Part shown: piece after piece, positions 36,924 to 44,047 of the stretch
How the letters are laid out: each line of letters opens with the position of its first letter
Position numbering within the stretch: the stretch's first letter is position 1
Assembly: GCF_027923385.1 (NCBI RefSeq)
Contig: NZ_BSEC01000001.1
Span: 2,058,501-2,122,500 of the forward strand
Direction of reading: 5' to 3'
From: Methylocystis echinoides
GTDB taxonomy: Bacteria; Pseudomonadota; Alphaproteobacteria; Rhizobiales; Beijerinckiaceae
Length of the DNA: 64,000 nucleotides
Notes under the pieces: generated by a model
What the model was told of the DNA's origin: nothing
Database searches by the model: none
The model's input: the letters and a program-made list of their open reading frames with translations, nothing else
Translations under genes and position numbers: made by a program

Positions 36924-37913
36924 ATGACCCGCGACAGCATCGCAGTTCTCGGCGCCGGCGCCTGGGGCGTGGCGCTCGCCAATGTGGCCGCGCAGGGCCG
37001 CGAGCGCGTGCCGCTGTGGGCGCATGAGCCGGCGCATGCGGCGGCGCTGGCGCGGGACCGCGAGAACAAGGCGCATCTTCCCGGTCTGCCGCTCGCGCAG
37101 GCCGTCGCGCCGGTGAGCGATCTCGCCTCTATCGACGGCGCCGAGATCGTCCTGGCGGTCGTTCCCGCGCAGGCGATGCGCGAGGTTGCGCGCGCGGTGC
37201 GGCCGCATCTCGCCGAGGGCGCCGCCTTCGTGATTTGCGCCAAGGGCATCGAGCGCGACCGGCGTCGCTTCATGAGCGAGGTGGTCGCCGAGGAGCTGCC
37301 GCAGGCGCGTCCCGCCGTCCTGTCGGGGCCGAGTTTCGCGGCCGATGTGTGTCGCGGTCTGCCGACCGCCGTGACGCTCGCGGCGGCGGATGAACCGCTT
37401 GCGCAACGTCTGTGCGAGGCGCTGTCGACGCGCACCTTCCGGCTGTACCGCTCCACCGATCTTCTGGGCGTCGAACTCGGCGGCGCGGCCAAGAATGTCT
37501 TCGCCATTGCGGCCGGCATGGCCTCCGGGCGCCGGCTCGGGGCGAGCGCACAGGCCGCGCTCATCGCCCGCAGTTTTGCCGAGCTGACGCGCCTCGGTCG
37601 CGGGCTTGGGGCAAGAAGCGAGACGATGATGGGGCTCTCGGGGCTCGGCGATCTCGTTCTGACCTGTGGCTCGGCGCAATCGCGCAACTTCGCCTTTGGC
37701 GAGGCGCTGGGACGCGGCGCTTCCGCCAAGGACGCCTCCGGCGGCAAGCTGACCGAAGGCGCCTTCACCGCGCATGTCCTCGTCCAGATGGCGCGCGCCG
37801 CCGGGATCGAAATGCCCATCGCCGAAGCCGTCGACGCCATCCTCTCCGCGCGTCTGAGCGTCGACGCCGCCATCGAGGCGCTGCTCATGCGGCCGCTGAA
37901 AGCCGAAGGGTGA
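36924..37913 (+). CDS. gpsA: Glycerol-3-phosphate dehydrogenase [NAD(P)+]
   Basis: A 329-residue protein. The Rossmann motif is SIAVLGAGAWGVALANVAA. VICAKGIERD, VLSGPSFAADVCRGLPTAV and the catalytic region VELGGAAKNVFAIAAGMASG with its Lys follow, then the GLGDLVLTCGSAQSRNFAFG segment. It makes sn-glycerol 3-phosphate for phospholipid synthesis in the cytoplasm. ATG 36924 is used; a TTG just upstream is in frame. It lies after an inserted island that separates it from tsaD. Confidence 0.96.
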   Translation: MTRDSIAVLGAGAWGVALANVAAQGRERVPLWAHEPAHAAALARDRENKAHLPGLPLAQAVAPVSDLASIDGAEIVLAVVPAQAMREVARAVRPHLAEGAAFVICAKGIERDRRRFMSEVVAEELPQARPAVLSGPSFAADVCRGLPTAVTLAAADEPLAQRLCEALSTRTFRLYRSTDLLGVELGGAAKNVFAIAAGMASGRRLGASAQAALIARSFAELTRLGRGLGARSETMMGLSGLGDLVLTCGSAQSRNFAFGEALGRGASAKDASGGKLTEGAFTAHVLVQMARAAGIEMPIAEAVDAILSARLSVDAAIEALLMRPLKAEG

Positions 37914-38681
37914 TCACCAGTTTTTCAGGAACTCCAGGAAGCTGCGCGACTCCGCGCCGTCGCGCAGCCGGGCGAGGGCTTTCTTTCCGGCGACGCGCAC
38001 TTCCTCGGCATGGGTCATGAGATCGTCGATGTCGCCGTCGAGCGCGCTGTATTTCGCACGCCGGACCTCGGGGTTCTCGGGCGCGGCGGGCGCCGCGGCC
38101 CTGTCGTGGATCTTCACCGGCGCAGGCGTCGGCGCGGGCTTCGGCCGCAATTCGAGCGCGCGGGTCTTCACCTTTGCGGCGATGAAACAATGATGCAGGG
38201 CGGCCAGGCGCCAGGTCGGACTGCGCCAGTCGATCCCGTCGGGGCCGTTGCCCTTCTCGAAGGCGAAATGGCAGCGGAGCTTCCTGTCGAAGTCGTTGGT
38301 GTCGATCTCGTGATAGGGCAGGAGCCGGCCATTTTCGTCGATCTCCAGCGCGAACTGGAAATCCTGCAAGAGGTCGGGATAGGCGACGTTCCAGTCTTCG
38401 ACCGTCTTGTCGTATTTTTCCAGCTTCGGCGCGAAGACCGTCTCTTCGTCGCCATCCGAGCCATTGGCCAGCCGGTAGGAATGGAAGATGCGCGTGGACA
38501 TCAGCAGCGACGCGCGCTCGAAGCTTTTCGTCGCTTCGTCGAGGCGGCGCTTGGCAAGGTCGAGCCGCGCCTGTTCGCGCCAGCTCTTGTAGGTGAAGCT
38601 CGTCGTCACCAGCCCGGCGAGAACGCTGGTGAACAGGAAGGTGATGAATTTATCCTTGAAAACGCCGCCGCCGTCGGACAT
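37914..38681 (-). CDS. Membrane-anchored hypothetical protein
   Basis: A 255-residue protein with an N-terminal transmembrane helix (FITFLFTSVLAGLVTTSF) followed by a helical, charged domain (ARLDLAKRRLDEATKSFERA) and a Pro/Ala-rich linker around residues 180-205. It ends with a helical tail. No family is recognised. It lies 70 bases downstream of the ABC permease in the same direction and converges with gpsA, the stop codons being adjacent. It may be the last gene of the transport operon or independent. Confidence 0.65.
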   Translation of the reverse strand: MSDGGGVFKDKFITFLFTSVLAGLVTTSFTYKSWREQARLDLAKRRLDEATKSFERASLLMSTRIFHSYRLANGSDGDEETVFAPKLEKYDKTVEDWNVAYPDLLQDFQFALEIDENGRLLPYHEIDTNDFDRKLRCHFAFEKGNGPDGIDWRSPTWRLAALHHCFIAAKVKTRALELRPKPAPTPAPVKIHDRAAAPAAPENPEVRRAKYSALDGDIDDLMTHAEEVRVAGKKALARLRDGAESRSFLEFLKNW

Positions 38682-38751
38682 GGGGCCGCCTCGCTGGGGG
38701 AGAAGGCCCCCAGCTTCCCGCCGCCCGCGCGGAATTGCAAGCCGGCGCCGA

Positions 38752-39630
38752 TCAGCCGCCTTTTCGCATGAGCATGCCGCGCGCCGGATCGTAGGCGATG
38801 AGGGCGCCGATCAGGAAGACGCTCGTATAGCCGAGGAGGGCGGCGAGCGAGGTCCAGGCGACCTGCTGATAGAAGGCGAAGCGGATCAGTTCGACGGCGT
38901 GGGTGAAGGGATTGGCTTCGCAGACATAATAGAGCCAGGGGCTCGACTCCTTCACGCGCCACAGCGGATAGAGCGCGGAGGAGGCGAAGAACATCGGGAA
39001 AATCACGAAGTTCATCACGCCGGCGAAGTTCTCCAGCTGCTTGATGAGCGACGACAGCAGCATGCCGAGCGCGCCGAGCATCAGCCCGGCGAGCGCCAGC
39101 GCCGGCAGCACGGTGAGATAGCCCCATTTCGTCGGCGGCTCGATCTCCCAGAAATAGGCGATCAGCAGAAAGGCGTAGACCTGAAGGATGGACACGGCGA
39201 CGCCGGCCATGAGCTTGGCGCCGAGCAGGAACCAGCGCGGGAAGGGCGAAACCAGCAGGGTGCGCATGTTGCCCATCTCGCGGTCGTAGACCATGGACAG
39301 CGACGACTGCATGCCGTTGAAGAGCTGGATCATCGCCATCAGGCCGGGCGCGATATAGACCTCGTAGAGAATGTAGGTCTCGTAAGGCGGGATGATCGAG
39401 ACGCCGAGCACCTGCCGGAAGCCCGCCGCGAAGATGAAGAGCCACACCAGCGGCCGCACCAGCGCGGAGACGAAGCGCTCGCGCTGATGCAGAAAGCGCA
39501 GGCCCTCGCGCCAGACGACGCCCGTGAGGCAGATGAGATACTGGCGCAGCGTGAAGCCGCTCTCCGGCGCGCCGGTTGCGGGGCGAGGGGCGGGGCGGGG
39601 AGCAAGGCCGTCGTTCTGCATCGCGGTCAC
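38752..39630 (-). CDS. ABC-2 type permease of PQQ/lanthanide-linked transporter (LutF/PedC-like)
   Basis: A 292-residue protein with six predicted transmembrane helices. It contains RPLVWLFIFAAGFRQVLG, the YVYDREMGNMRTLLVSPFPR-type coupling region and KQLENFAGVMNFVIFPMFFA, as in the ABC-2 permease subfamily found in PQQ-alcohol dehydrogenase clusters and in the Methylobacterium lut cluster. With the ATPase upstream it forms the membrane part of the transporter. A palindromic repeat fills the space between this gene and the ATPase gene. Confidence 0.85.
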   Translation of the reverse strand: MTAMQNDGLAPRPAPRPATGAPESGFTLRQYLICLTGVVWREGLRFLHQRERFVSALVRPLVWLFIFAAGFRQVLGVSIIPPYETYILYEVYIAPGLMAMIQLFNGMQSSLSMVYDREMGNMRTLLVSPFPRWFLLGAKLMAGVAVSILQVYAFLLIAYFWEIEPPTKWGYLTVLPALALAGLMLGALGMLLSSLIKQLENFAGVMNFVIFPMFFASSALYPLWRVKESSPWLYYVCEANPFTHAVELIRFAFYQQVAWTSLAALLGYTSVFLIGALIAYDPARGMLMRKGG

Positions 39631-39663
39631 GGGATCGGGCTTTCTTTTTTCATTGCTGTTGTG

Positions 39664-39766
39664 GCTTGCCCCTCACCCTAACCCTCTCCCCGCGAGCGGG
39701 GAGAGGGGATTGGGGCGCCGCTCCCTCTCCCCGTTTACGGGGAGAGGGTTGGGGTGAGGGGCAGGC
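39664..39766. repeat. Palindromic intergenic repeat inside the transport operon
   Basis: Outer arms around GCTTGCCCCTCACCC (39664) and its near reverse complement (ending 39766) enclose two CCTCTCCCCG-type inner hairpins. It belongs to the same family as 29671 and lies between the ATPase and permease genes. Confidence 0.8.
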
Positions 39767-39786
39767 CGCAGGAGACAGCTTGCCAT

Positions 39787-40530
39787 TCACGACACGCGTT
39801 CATCCGCGCCGGTCATTTTTGCAAAGGCGCCGCCGATATCGCCGGCGCCGCTGCGCGCCACGATCTCACGCGCGGCGCCCGTCGCCAGCACCTTGCCCCG
39901 ATGCAGGATCACAACCTGATCGTCATCGGAAATCTCGTCGATCAGATGCGTCGTCCACAACACCCCGAGCCCCTCGTCGCGCACGAGCCCGCGCACATGG
40001 GCGAGCAGATCGGCGCGCGCCTTGATGTCGAGGCCGACGGTCGGCTCGTCGAGCAGCAGCAGGCGCGGCTTGTGCAGCAGGGCGCGGGCGATCTCGACGC
40101 GGCGCATCTGTCCGCCGGAGAGCGCGCGCGCCTTGTCATGGGCGCGCTCGGCGAGTCCCGCGCGCGCCAGCGCCTCCATGCCGAGACGACGCGCCTCCAG
40201 CGGGCCGATCCCGTGGAGGGCCGCATGATAGAGGAGGTTCTGCATCAGGCTCAGTTCGAGATCGAGCGTGCGCGCCTGAAAGACGACGCCAAGCCGCCGC
40301 AGCGCGGCGCCCGGCTCGCGCATGACATTTGCGCCGAGAATGTCGATCTCGCCGCTGCGCGCGACATAGAGGCGCGTGACGAGCGAAAACAGCGTGCTCT
40401 TGCCGGCGCCGTTGAGCCCCAGCAGCACGGTGAAACTCCCGGGCGCGACGTCGAAGGAGACATCGTCGAGCGCCTTGCGCGCGCCATAGGAATGGCTGAC
40501 GTTCCTGATGTCGAGGGCGGGGGTGGTCAT
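39787..40530 (-). CDS. ABC transporter ATP-binding protein (LutE-like, PQQ-linked)
   Basis: A 247-residue ATPase. Walker A is GLNGAGKSTLFSL, the Q-loop is VVFQARTLDLELS, the signature is ALSGGQMRRVEIARAL, and Walker B is LLLLDEPTVGLD with a following WTTHL H-loop. It is most like the small ATPases encoded beside PQQ-dependent alcohol dehydrogenases and in lanthanide uptake clusters. Operon order (substrate-binding protein, propeller, ATPase, permease) supports this. Confidence 0.88.
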   Translation of the reverse strand: MTTPALDIRNVSHSYGARKALDDVSFDVAPGSFTVLLGLNGAGKSTLFSLVTRLYVARSGEIDILGANVMREPGAALRRLGVVFQARTLDLELSLMQNLLYHAALHGIGPLEARRLGMEALARAGLAERAHDKARALSGGQMRRVEIARALLHKPRLLLLDEPTVGLDIKARADLLAHVRGLVRDEGLGVLWTTHLIDEISDDDQVVILHRGKVLATGAAREIVARSGAGDIGGAFAKMTGADERVS

Positions 40531-40573
40531 TGCGTGGGTGGGGTTGCTGGTTGCAGAAAACCCCCCTCCCTGT

Positions 40574-40665
40574 CCCTCCCCCGCTTCGCGGGAGAGGGGA
40601 CCCTCGCGATCGGCGAGGTCGATGAAGGCGAGAATGTGCGCCCTCTCCCGCGAAGCGGGGGAGGG
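40574..40665. repeat. Palindromic intergenic repeat with 25-bp perfect arms
   Basis: Bases 40574-40598 and 40641-40665 are exact reverse complements of each other. Flanking C-rich and G-rich runs (from about 40559 to 40680) extend the pairing. It lies between the beta-propeller and ATPase genes. Confidence 0.85.
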
Positions 40666-40696
40666 TTGGGGAGGGGGCCTTGCAACATCACGCCGC

Positions 40697-41776
40697 TCAT
40701 TGCGGCGCCACCACGACGCCCCAGGGGAACTGCCCCACCGGGATCGACTTCACCACCTTGAGACTCGCCACGTCGATTACCGACACGTCATTCGACACGC
40801 CATTGGCGGTGAGCAGATATTTCTCATCCGGGGTGAAGGCGAGGTGCCAGACGCGCTGGCCGACGAGAAGATATTTCTCGACTTTCTTGCTTACCGCGTC
40901 GATCACCGCGACCCTGTTCGCCGGCCCAAGCGCAACAAAGGCGCGCTTGCCGTCTTTCGTGATGGAAATGCCGATCGGCTGGATCGCCTCTTTCGACATC
41001 CCGGGAATCTCGAAGCTGATCTTCTGCTTCAACTCGCGCTTTGCCGGATCGATCACCGCGACCGTGCCGCCGACTTCGGACGACACCCACAGCTCGGAGC
41101 CGTCCTTCTTGAATTCGGCGAAACGCGGGCGCGCGTCGACGAGAATATTGGCGACGATCGCCTTCGTCTGCGTGTCGATGATATGCGCCATATTCGTCGT
41201 TTCAGACGTATTCACCAGCAATTTGCCGTCGGGGCTCACCGCCATGCCCTCGGGCTCGACGCCGACGGGAATGTCGCCGATCTGCTCCCGGCGCTTCATG
41301 TCGATGAGGGTGACGAGATTGTCGTTTTCATTGGAGACGTAGATCGTGTCGCCGCTCGGGGAGAGCGCCAGCAATTCCGGATCGGGGCCGGAGGGCAGCT
41401 TGCCGGTGAGCTTCAGCGTCTTCGTGTCGAGGATCTGAATGGCGTCGTCGTCGCCCGCGCAGATGTAGAGTTCGGAGCCGTCCTTGTTCAGCTCCACGCC
41501 ACGCGGGCGGCGGCCGACCTTGATGGTCGCCGTCGCTTCGAGCTTGTCCGTGTCGATCACGGTGATCGAGTTGCCCTTTTCATTGCTGATGTAGGCCGTG
41601 TAGGCGAGGGCGGGGGAGGCGGACGCCACGCATACCGCCAGCGCCATTGCAACGCTGCGCGCGTCATGCCCGCGCTTGTCGCGGGCATCCACGCCGGCGG
41701 GCGTTACGGCGTCGCGTGGATGGCCAGGACACGCCCGGCCATGACGAAGGAAGAGGCTCCGGACGCGAATCTTCAT
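40697..41776 (-). CDS. Exported YVTN beta-propeller protein of PQQ/lanthanide cluster
   Basis: A 359-residue protein with about seven propeller repeats, each holding YISNEKGNSITVIDT, GVELNKDGSELYICAGDDD or IYVSNENDNLVTLIDM type blades. Such propellers accompany the PQQ-linked ABC transporter and act in the periplasm. The ATG at 41776 overlaps the stop of the substrate-binding protein gene (ATGA), supporting translational coupling. The signal peptide is odd: MKIRVRSLF and the hydrophobic AMALAVCVASASPALA are separated by about 30 residues encoded by an intergenic-type repeat. An ATG at 41647 would skip that segment but gives a signal peptide without a basic start. Confidence 0.82.
   Translation of the reverse strand: MKIRVRSLFLRHGRACPGHPRDAVTPAGVDARDKRGHDARSVAMALAVCVASASPALAYTAYISNEKGNSITVIDTDKLEATATIKVGRRPRGVELNKDGSELYICAGDDDAIQILDTKTLKLTGKLPSGPDPELLALSPSGDTIYVSNENDNLVTLIDMKRREQIGDIPVGVEPEGMAVSPDGKLLVNTSETTNMAHIIDTQTKAIVANILVDARPRFAEFKKDGSELWVSSEVGGTVAVIDPAKRELKQKISFEIPGMSKEAIQPIGISITKDGKRAFVALGPANRVAVIDAVSKKVEKYLLVGQRVWHLAFTPDEKYLLTANGVSNDVSVIDVASLKVVKSIPVGQFPWGVVVAPQ
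41662..41746. repeat. Palindromic repeat element read through in frame at a gene start
   Basis: Terminal inverted bases CGTCATG (41662-41668) and CATGACG (41740-41746) flank inner complementary blocks around GCATCCACG and CGTGGATGG. In translation the element reads RHGRACPGHPRDAV ... DARDKRGHDA, a sequence known from many mis-called ORFs in Rhizobiales intergenic repeats. Here it lies inside the 5' part of the beta-propeller gene. Confidence 0.75.
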
Positions 41777-42951
41777 TTCAACCTGCATTTCGTTTCGGGC
41801 TGGTCGAAGCCCAGCGTGTCGAGTTCGCTCACCTGATGCAGGAAGCCTTCCTGTGGCGAGACGGAGACGGTCATGCGGCCGTCGGAGAGGAGAATTGGCT
41901 GACGCAATTGCAGGTTCCATGGCCGCAGCGTCAGACGCACGCCCTTGAAGGCCGCAATCGAAAATTCCGGGCCGGCGATGAAGGCGCGCAGCTTTTCGGG
42001 ATCGGCCGAACCGACCCGCGTCGCGGCCTCGCCGATCATACGCATGGCGAGCCAGGCGTTGTTGTCGCGCGCGTTCATCAGGCGGCGGAATGTCGCCATG
42101 AAGCGGTTTTGCAGCTGATGCGCGCCCCATTGCTCATGCGCCGGGTCCCAGCTTGTCGGGTAGAGCCCCGCCGAGCCCGCCACCGGACGCGGGTCCCATG
42201 TGCGATAGGGCAGATAGCCGGCGAACACCTCGCTCTCGTCGACGGCGACGAGGACGTCGAAGCCGGGCGCGTTTTGCGTCATCACCGGCATCTGGCGTTG
42301 CGTCTGCACCGAGCCGGAGTCGCTTCTGCGACCGCCGCCAGTGTCTTCATAGACGCGCTCCTCGACGATCTTGGCGCCGAACTTCTTCGCCGCGTGGCGA
42401 TAGGCCTGCGCGAGCAATTCGTCGTTGGGATGCGAGCCCTTGATCAGCAGCCATTTGCGCCACTGTTTCCAGACCAGATATTGCGCAAGCCCGTCGGCGA
42501 GCATCGTGCGGGACGGCGTGACATGAATGACATTGGCGCGGCAGTCTTCCTCGCGCAGCCGTTCGTCCGCCGCCGAGACGTTGAAGAGCAGCGCGCCCTT
42601 GGCCTTCGCGCGTTCGGCCGCGGCCAGCAGGCGCTCGGCGGCGAGATCGGCGATGATGAAACGCGCGCCCTTGTCGGTCAGCGCGTCCACGGCCGCCGCG
42701 ACATCGGCGCCCGCGTCGACCGTCTGGTCGACAGCCGCAAAGGTCTGATTGGTGAATTTGCCGGTGGTGTTGTTGTCGGCCGCCCCGAGCAGGGCGCCGG
42801 CGAGCGTGTCGTCGGCGGCGGGGATGTCGAGGATGGAGAGGGTTTCGCGGGAATGCGGCTCGCGCAGCACGCCGACCTTGAGGTCCAGCGCGTCGGCCGC
42901 CGCGGGGGCGACGGCGAGCACGAAAAACAAAGCGGCGGCGAGGCTTTTCAT
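41773..42951 (-). CDS. Periplasmic substrate-binding protein of PQQ/lanthanide-linked ABC transporter (LutA-like)
   Basis: A 392-residue exported protein with a signal peptide (MKSLAAALFFVLAVAPAAAD). The mature part has a type I periplasmic binding fold of the branched-chain amino acid type (LKVGVLREPHSRETLSILDI, GARFIIADLAAERLLAAAER, KWLLIKGSHPNDELLAQAYR). It matches the substrate-binding family found with PQQ alcohol dehydrogenases and as LutA in Methylobacterium. AGGAGG sits just before ATG 42951. It is flanked by the lanmodulin-like gene upstream and the propeller gene downstream in the same direction. Confidence 0.85.
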   Translation of the reverse strand: MKSLAAALFFVLAVAPAAADALDLKVGVLREPHSRETLSILDIPAADDTLAGALLGAADNNTTGKFTNQTFAAVDQTVDAGADVAAAVDALTDKGARFIIADLAAERLLAAAERAKAKGALLFNVSAADERLREEDCRANVIHVTPSRTMLADGLAQYLVWKQWRKWLLIKGSHPNDELLAQAYRHAAKKFGAKIVEERVYEDTGGGRRSDSGSVQTQRQMPVMTQNAPGFDVLVAVDESEVFAGYLPYRTWDPRPVAGSAGLYPTSWDPAHEQWGAHQLQNRFMATFRRLMNARDNNAWLAMRMIGEAATRVGSADPEKLRAFIAGPEFSIAAFKGVRLTLRPWNLQLRQPILLSDGRMTVSVSPQEGFLHQVSELDTLGFDQPETKCRLK

Positions 42952-43006
42952 GCCTCCTAAATGGCCGCTTTGGCGCGCGGGATCAAGCCCGCGCGCCAAC
43001 CGGGTC

Positions 43007-43408
43007 TCAATGAGTGACGCGGACCAGCGCCTTGCCCTTCTTCGCCGCCAGCTCCTTTGCGTCGAGCGTCCCGTCATTGTCCGGGTCGGCGTCCTTGAAA
43101 AGCGACGACACGGTCCAGAGGAACTCGTTGCGGGTGAGCGTCCCGTCCTTGTCGGGGTCCGCGGCGGCGAAGGAGCCCCGGGTCAGCCGTCCCTGGAGTT
43201 CCTTCTTGTCGAGCGTGCCGTCCTTGTCCTTGTCGAGCTTGTCGAACAGCGCTTCGGCGGCCTTGTTGGTCTCGGTGAGGTCGACCGTCTGGTCGTTGTC
43301 GGTGTCGAGCGCGGCGACGGGCGCGGCTTTCTTGGCGAGTGCGGGAGACAGCGGGACCGCAAGCAGCCCCACGAGAGCGAACGCGCCGATGCGCCAGAAT
43401 CTGTTCAT
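43007..43408 (-). CDS. Lanmodulin-like exported EF-hand protein
   Basis: A 133-residue protein with a signal peptide (FALVGLLAVPLSPALA) and four EF-hand loops at residues 35-46, 59-70, 84-95 and 109-120. Loops 3 and 4 (DPDKDGTLTRNE, DPDNDGTLDAKE) have the Pro at position 2 typical of lanmodulin. Loops 1 and 2 have Thr and Lys there. Loops 1, 2 and 4 have Asp at position 9, and the 12-13 residue spacing between loops matches lanmodulin rather than calmodulin. FDKLDKDKDGTLDKKELQGR also resembles it closely. It is first in an operon with a Lut-type ABC transporter, supporting a role in periplasmic lanthanide binding. Confidence 0.8.
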   Translation of the reverse strand: MNRFWRIGAFALVGLLAVPLSPALAKKAAPVAALDTDNDQTVDLTETNKAAEALFDKLDKDKDGTLDKKELQGRLTRGSFAAADPDKDGTLTRNEFLWTVSSLFKDADPDNDGTLDAKELAAKKGKALVRVTH

Positions 43409-43478
43409 GCCAAGCTCCTCCGGTCAAAACAACCATGGGAGTATATGGTGGCGCGCCCGCCGGGTAAAAGCGCCGCCT

Positions 43479-44027
43479 TCACGACGAGTGACGATGGAGC
43501 GGTCGGGCGTATTTCACCTCGTCGTGCTCGACGATCACGCCGGATTCGCGACGCGTGATCGTCCGCGTCTGATCCTGGCAGAGAAAGCCAGCCTTCTCGT
43601 AAAAATCCCTGGCCCGCCGGTTGGACCTTATGGTCCATAATATCATGCAGCCGAAGTCCCGCTCGCGACAGTCGTCGAGCAGCCACTGCATCAACGTGTG
43701 TCCGACCCTCTCGCCCCAGCAGTCGGGCGCGACATAGAAAGACAGAAGTTCGCACTGGCGCCGCTCTTCGTCGGCGCGGTCGGCTGCGGCGAAGCCGATG
43801 ACGCCCGCGCGCTCGATCACCCATAGGCGGCCGTCGGGGCCAAGGTCCGCGAAGCGGCGCCGCCACAGCGCCAGCCGTCCTTCCAGCGTCAGCGCCTCGA
43901 GCACGGCGTCGGGGCTGATGCCGCGATAGGCGACGCGCGCGGAATCGAGATGGACGCGCGCGATGGCGGGGAGGTCGTCGGCGTCGCCGAGCCTGATGCT
44001 CAGCCCGATGTCAGGCGATACGCGCAT
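43479..44027 (-). CDS. GNAT family N-acetyltransferase
   Basis: A 182-residue protein. Strands and the acetyl-CoA binding region are seen as LLSFYVAPDCWGERVGHTLM, followed by GCMILWTIRSNRRARDFYEK and AGFLC, the usual GNAT pattern. N-terminal IRLGDADDLPAIARVH starts the fold. The substrate is unknown. It lies 20 bases downstream of the sensor kinase in the same direction, so it may be co-transcribed with it. Confidence 0.88.
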   Translation of the reverse strand: MRVSPDIGLSIRLGDADDLPAIARVHLDSARVAYRGISPDAVLEALTLEGRLALWRRRFADLGPDGRLWVIERAGVIGFAAADRADEERRQCELLSFYVAPDCWGERVGHTLMQWLLDDCRERDFGCMILWTIRSNRRARDFYEKAGFLCQDQTRTITRRESGVIVEHDEVKYARPLHRHSS

Positions 44028-44047
44028 GATCCGAGTCTCCGCCAGTC

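Noticed and set aside
40508..41836. 442-codon plus-strand frame across the beta-propeller gene
   Set aside because: The propeller blades on the minus strand are clear; this is a shadow crossing a repeat.
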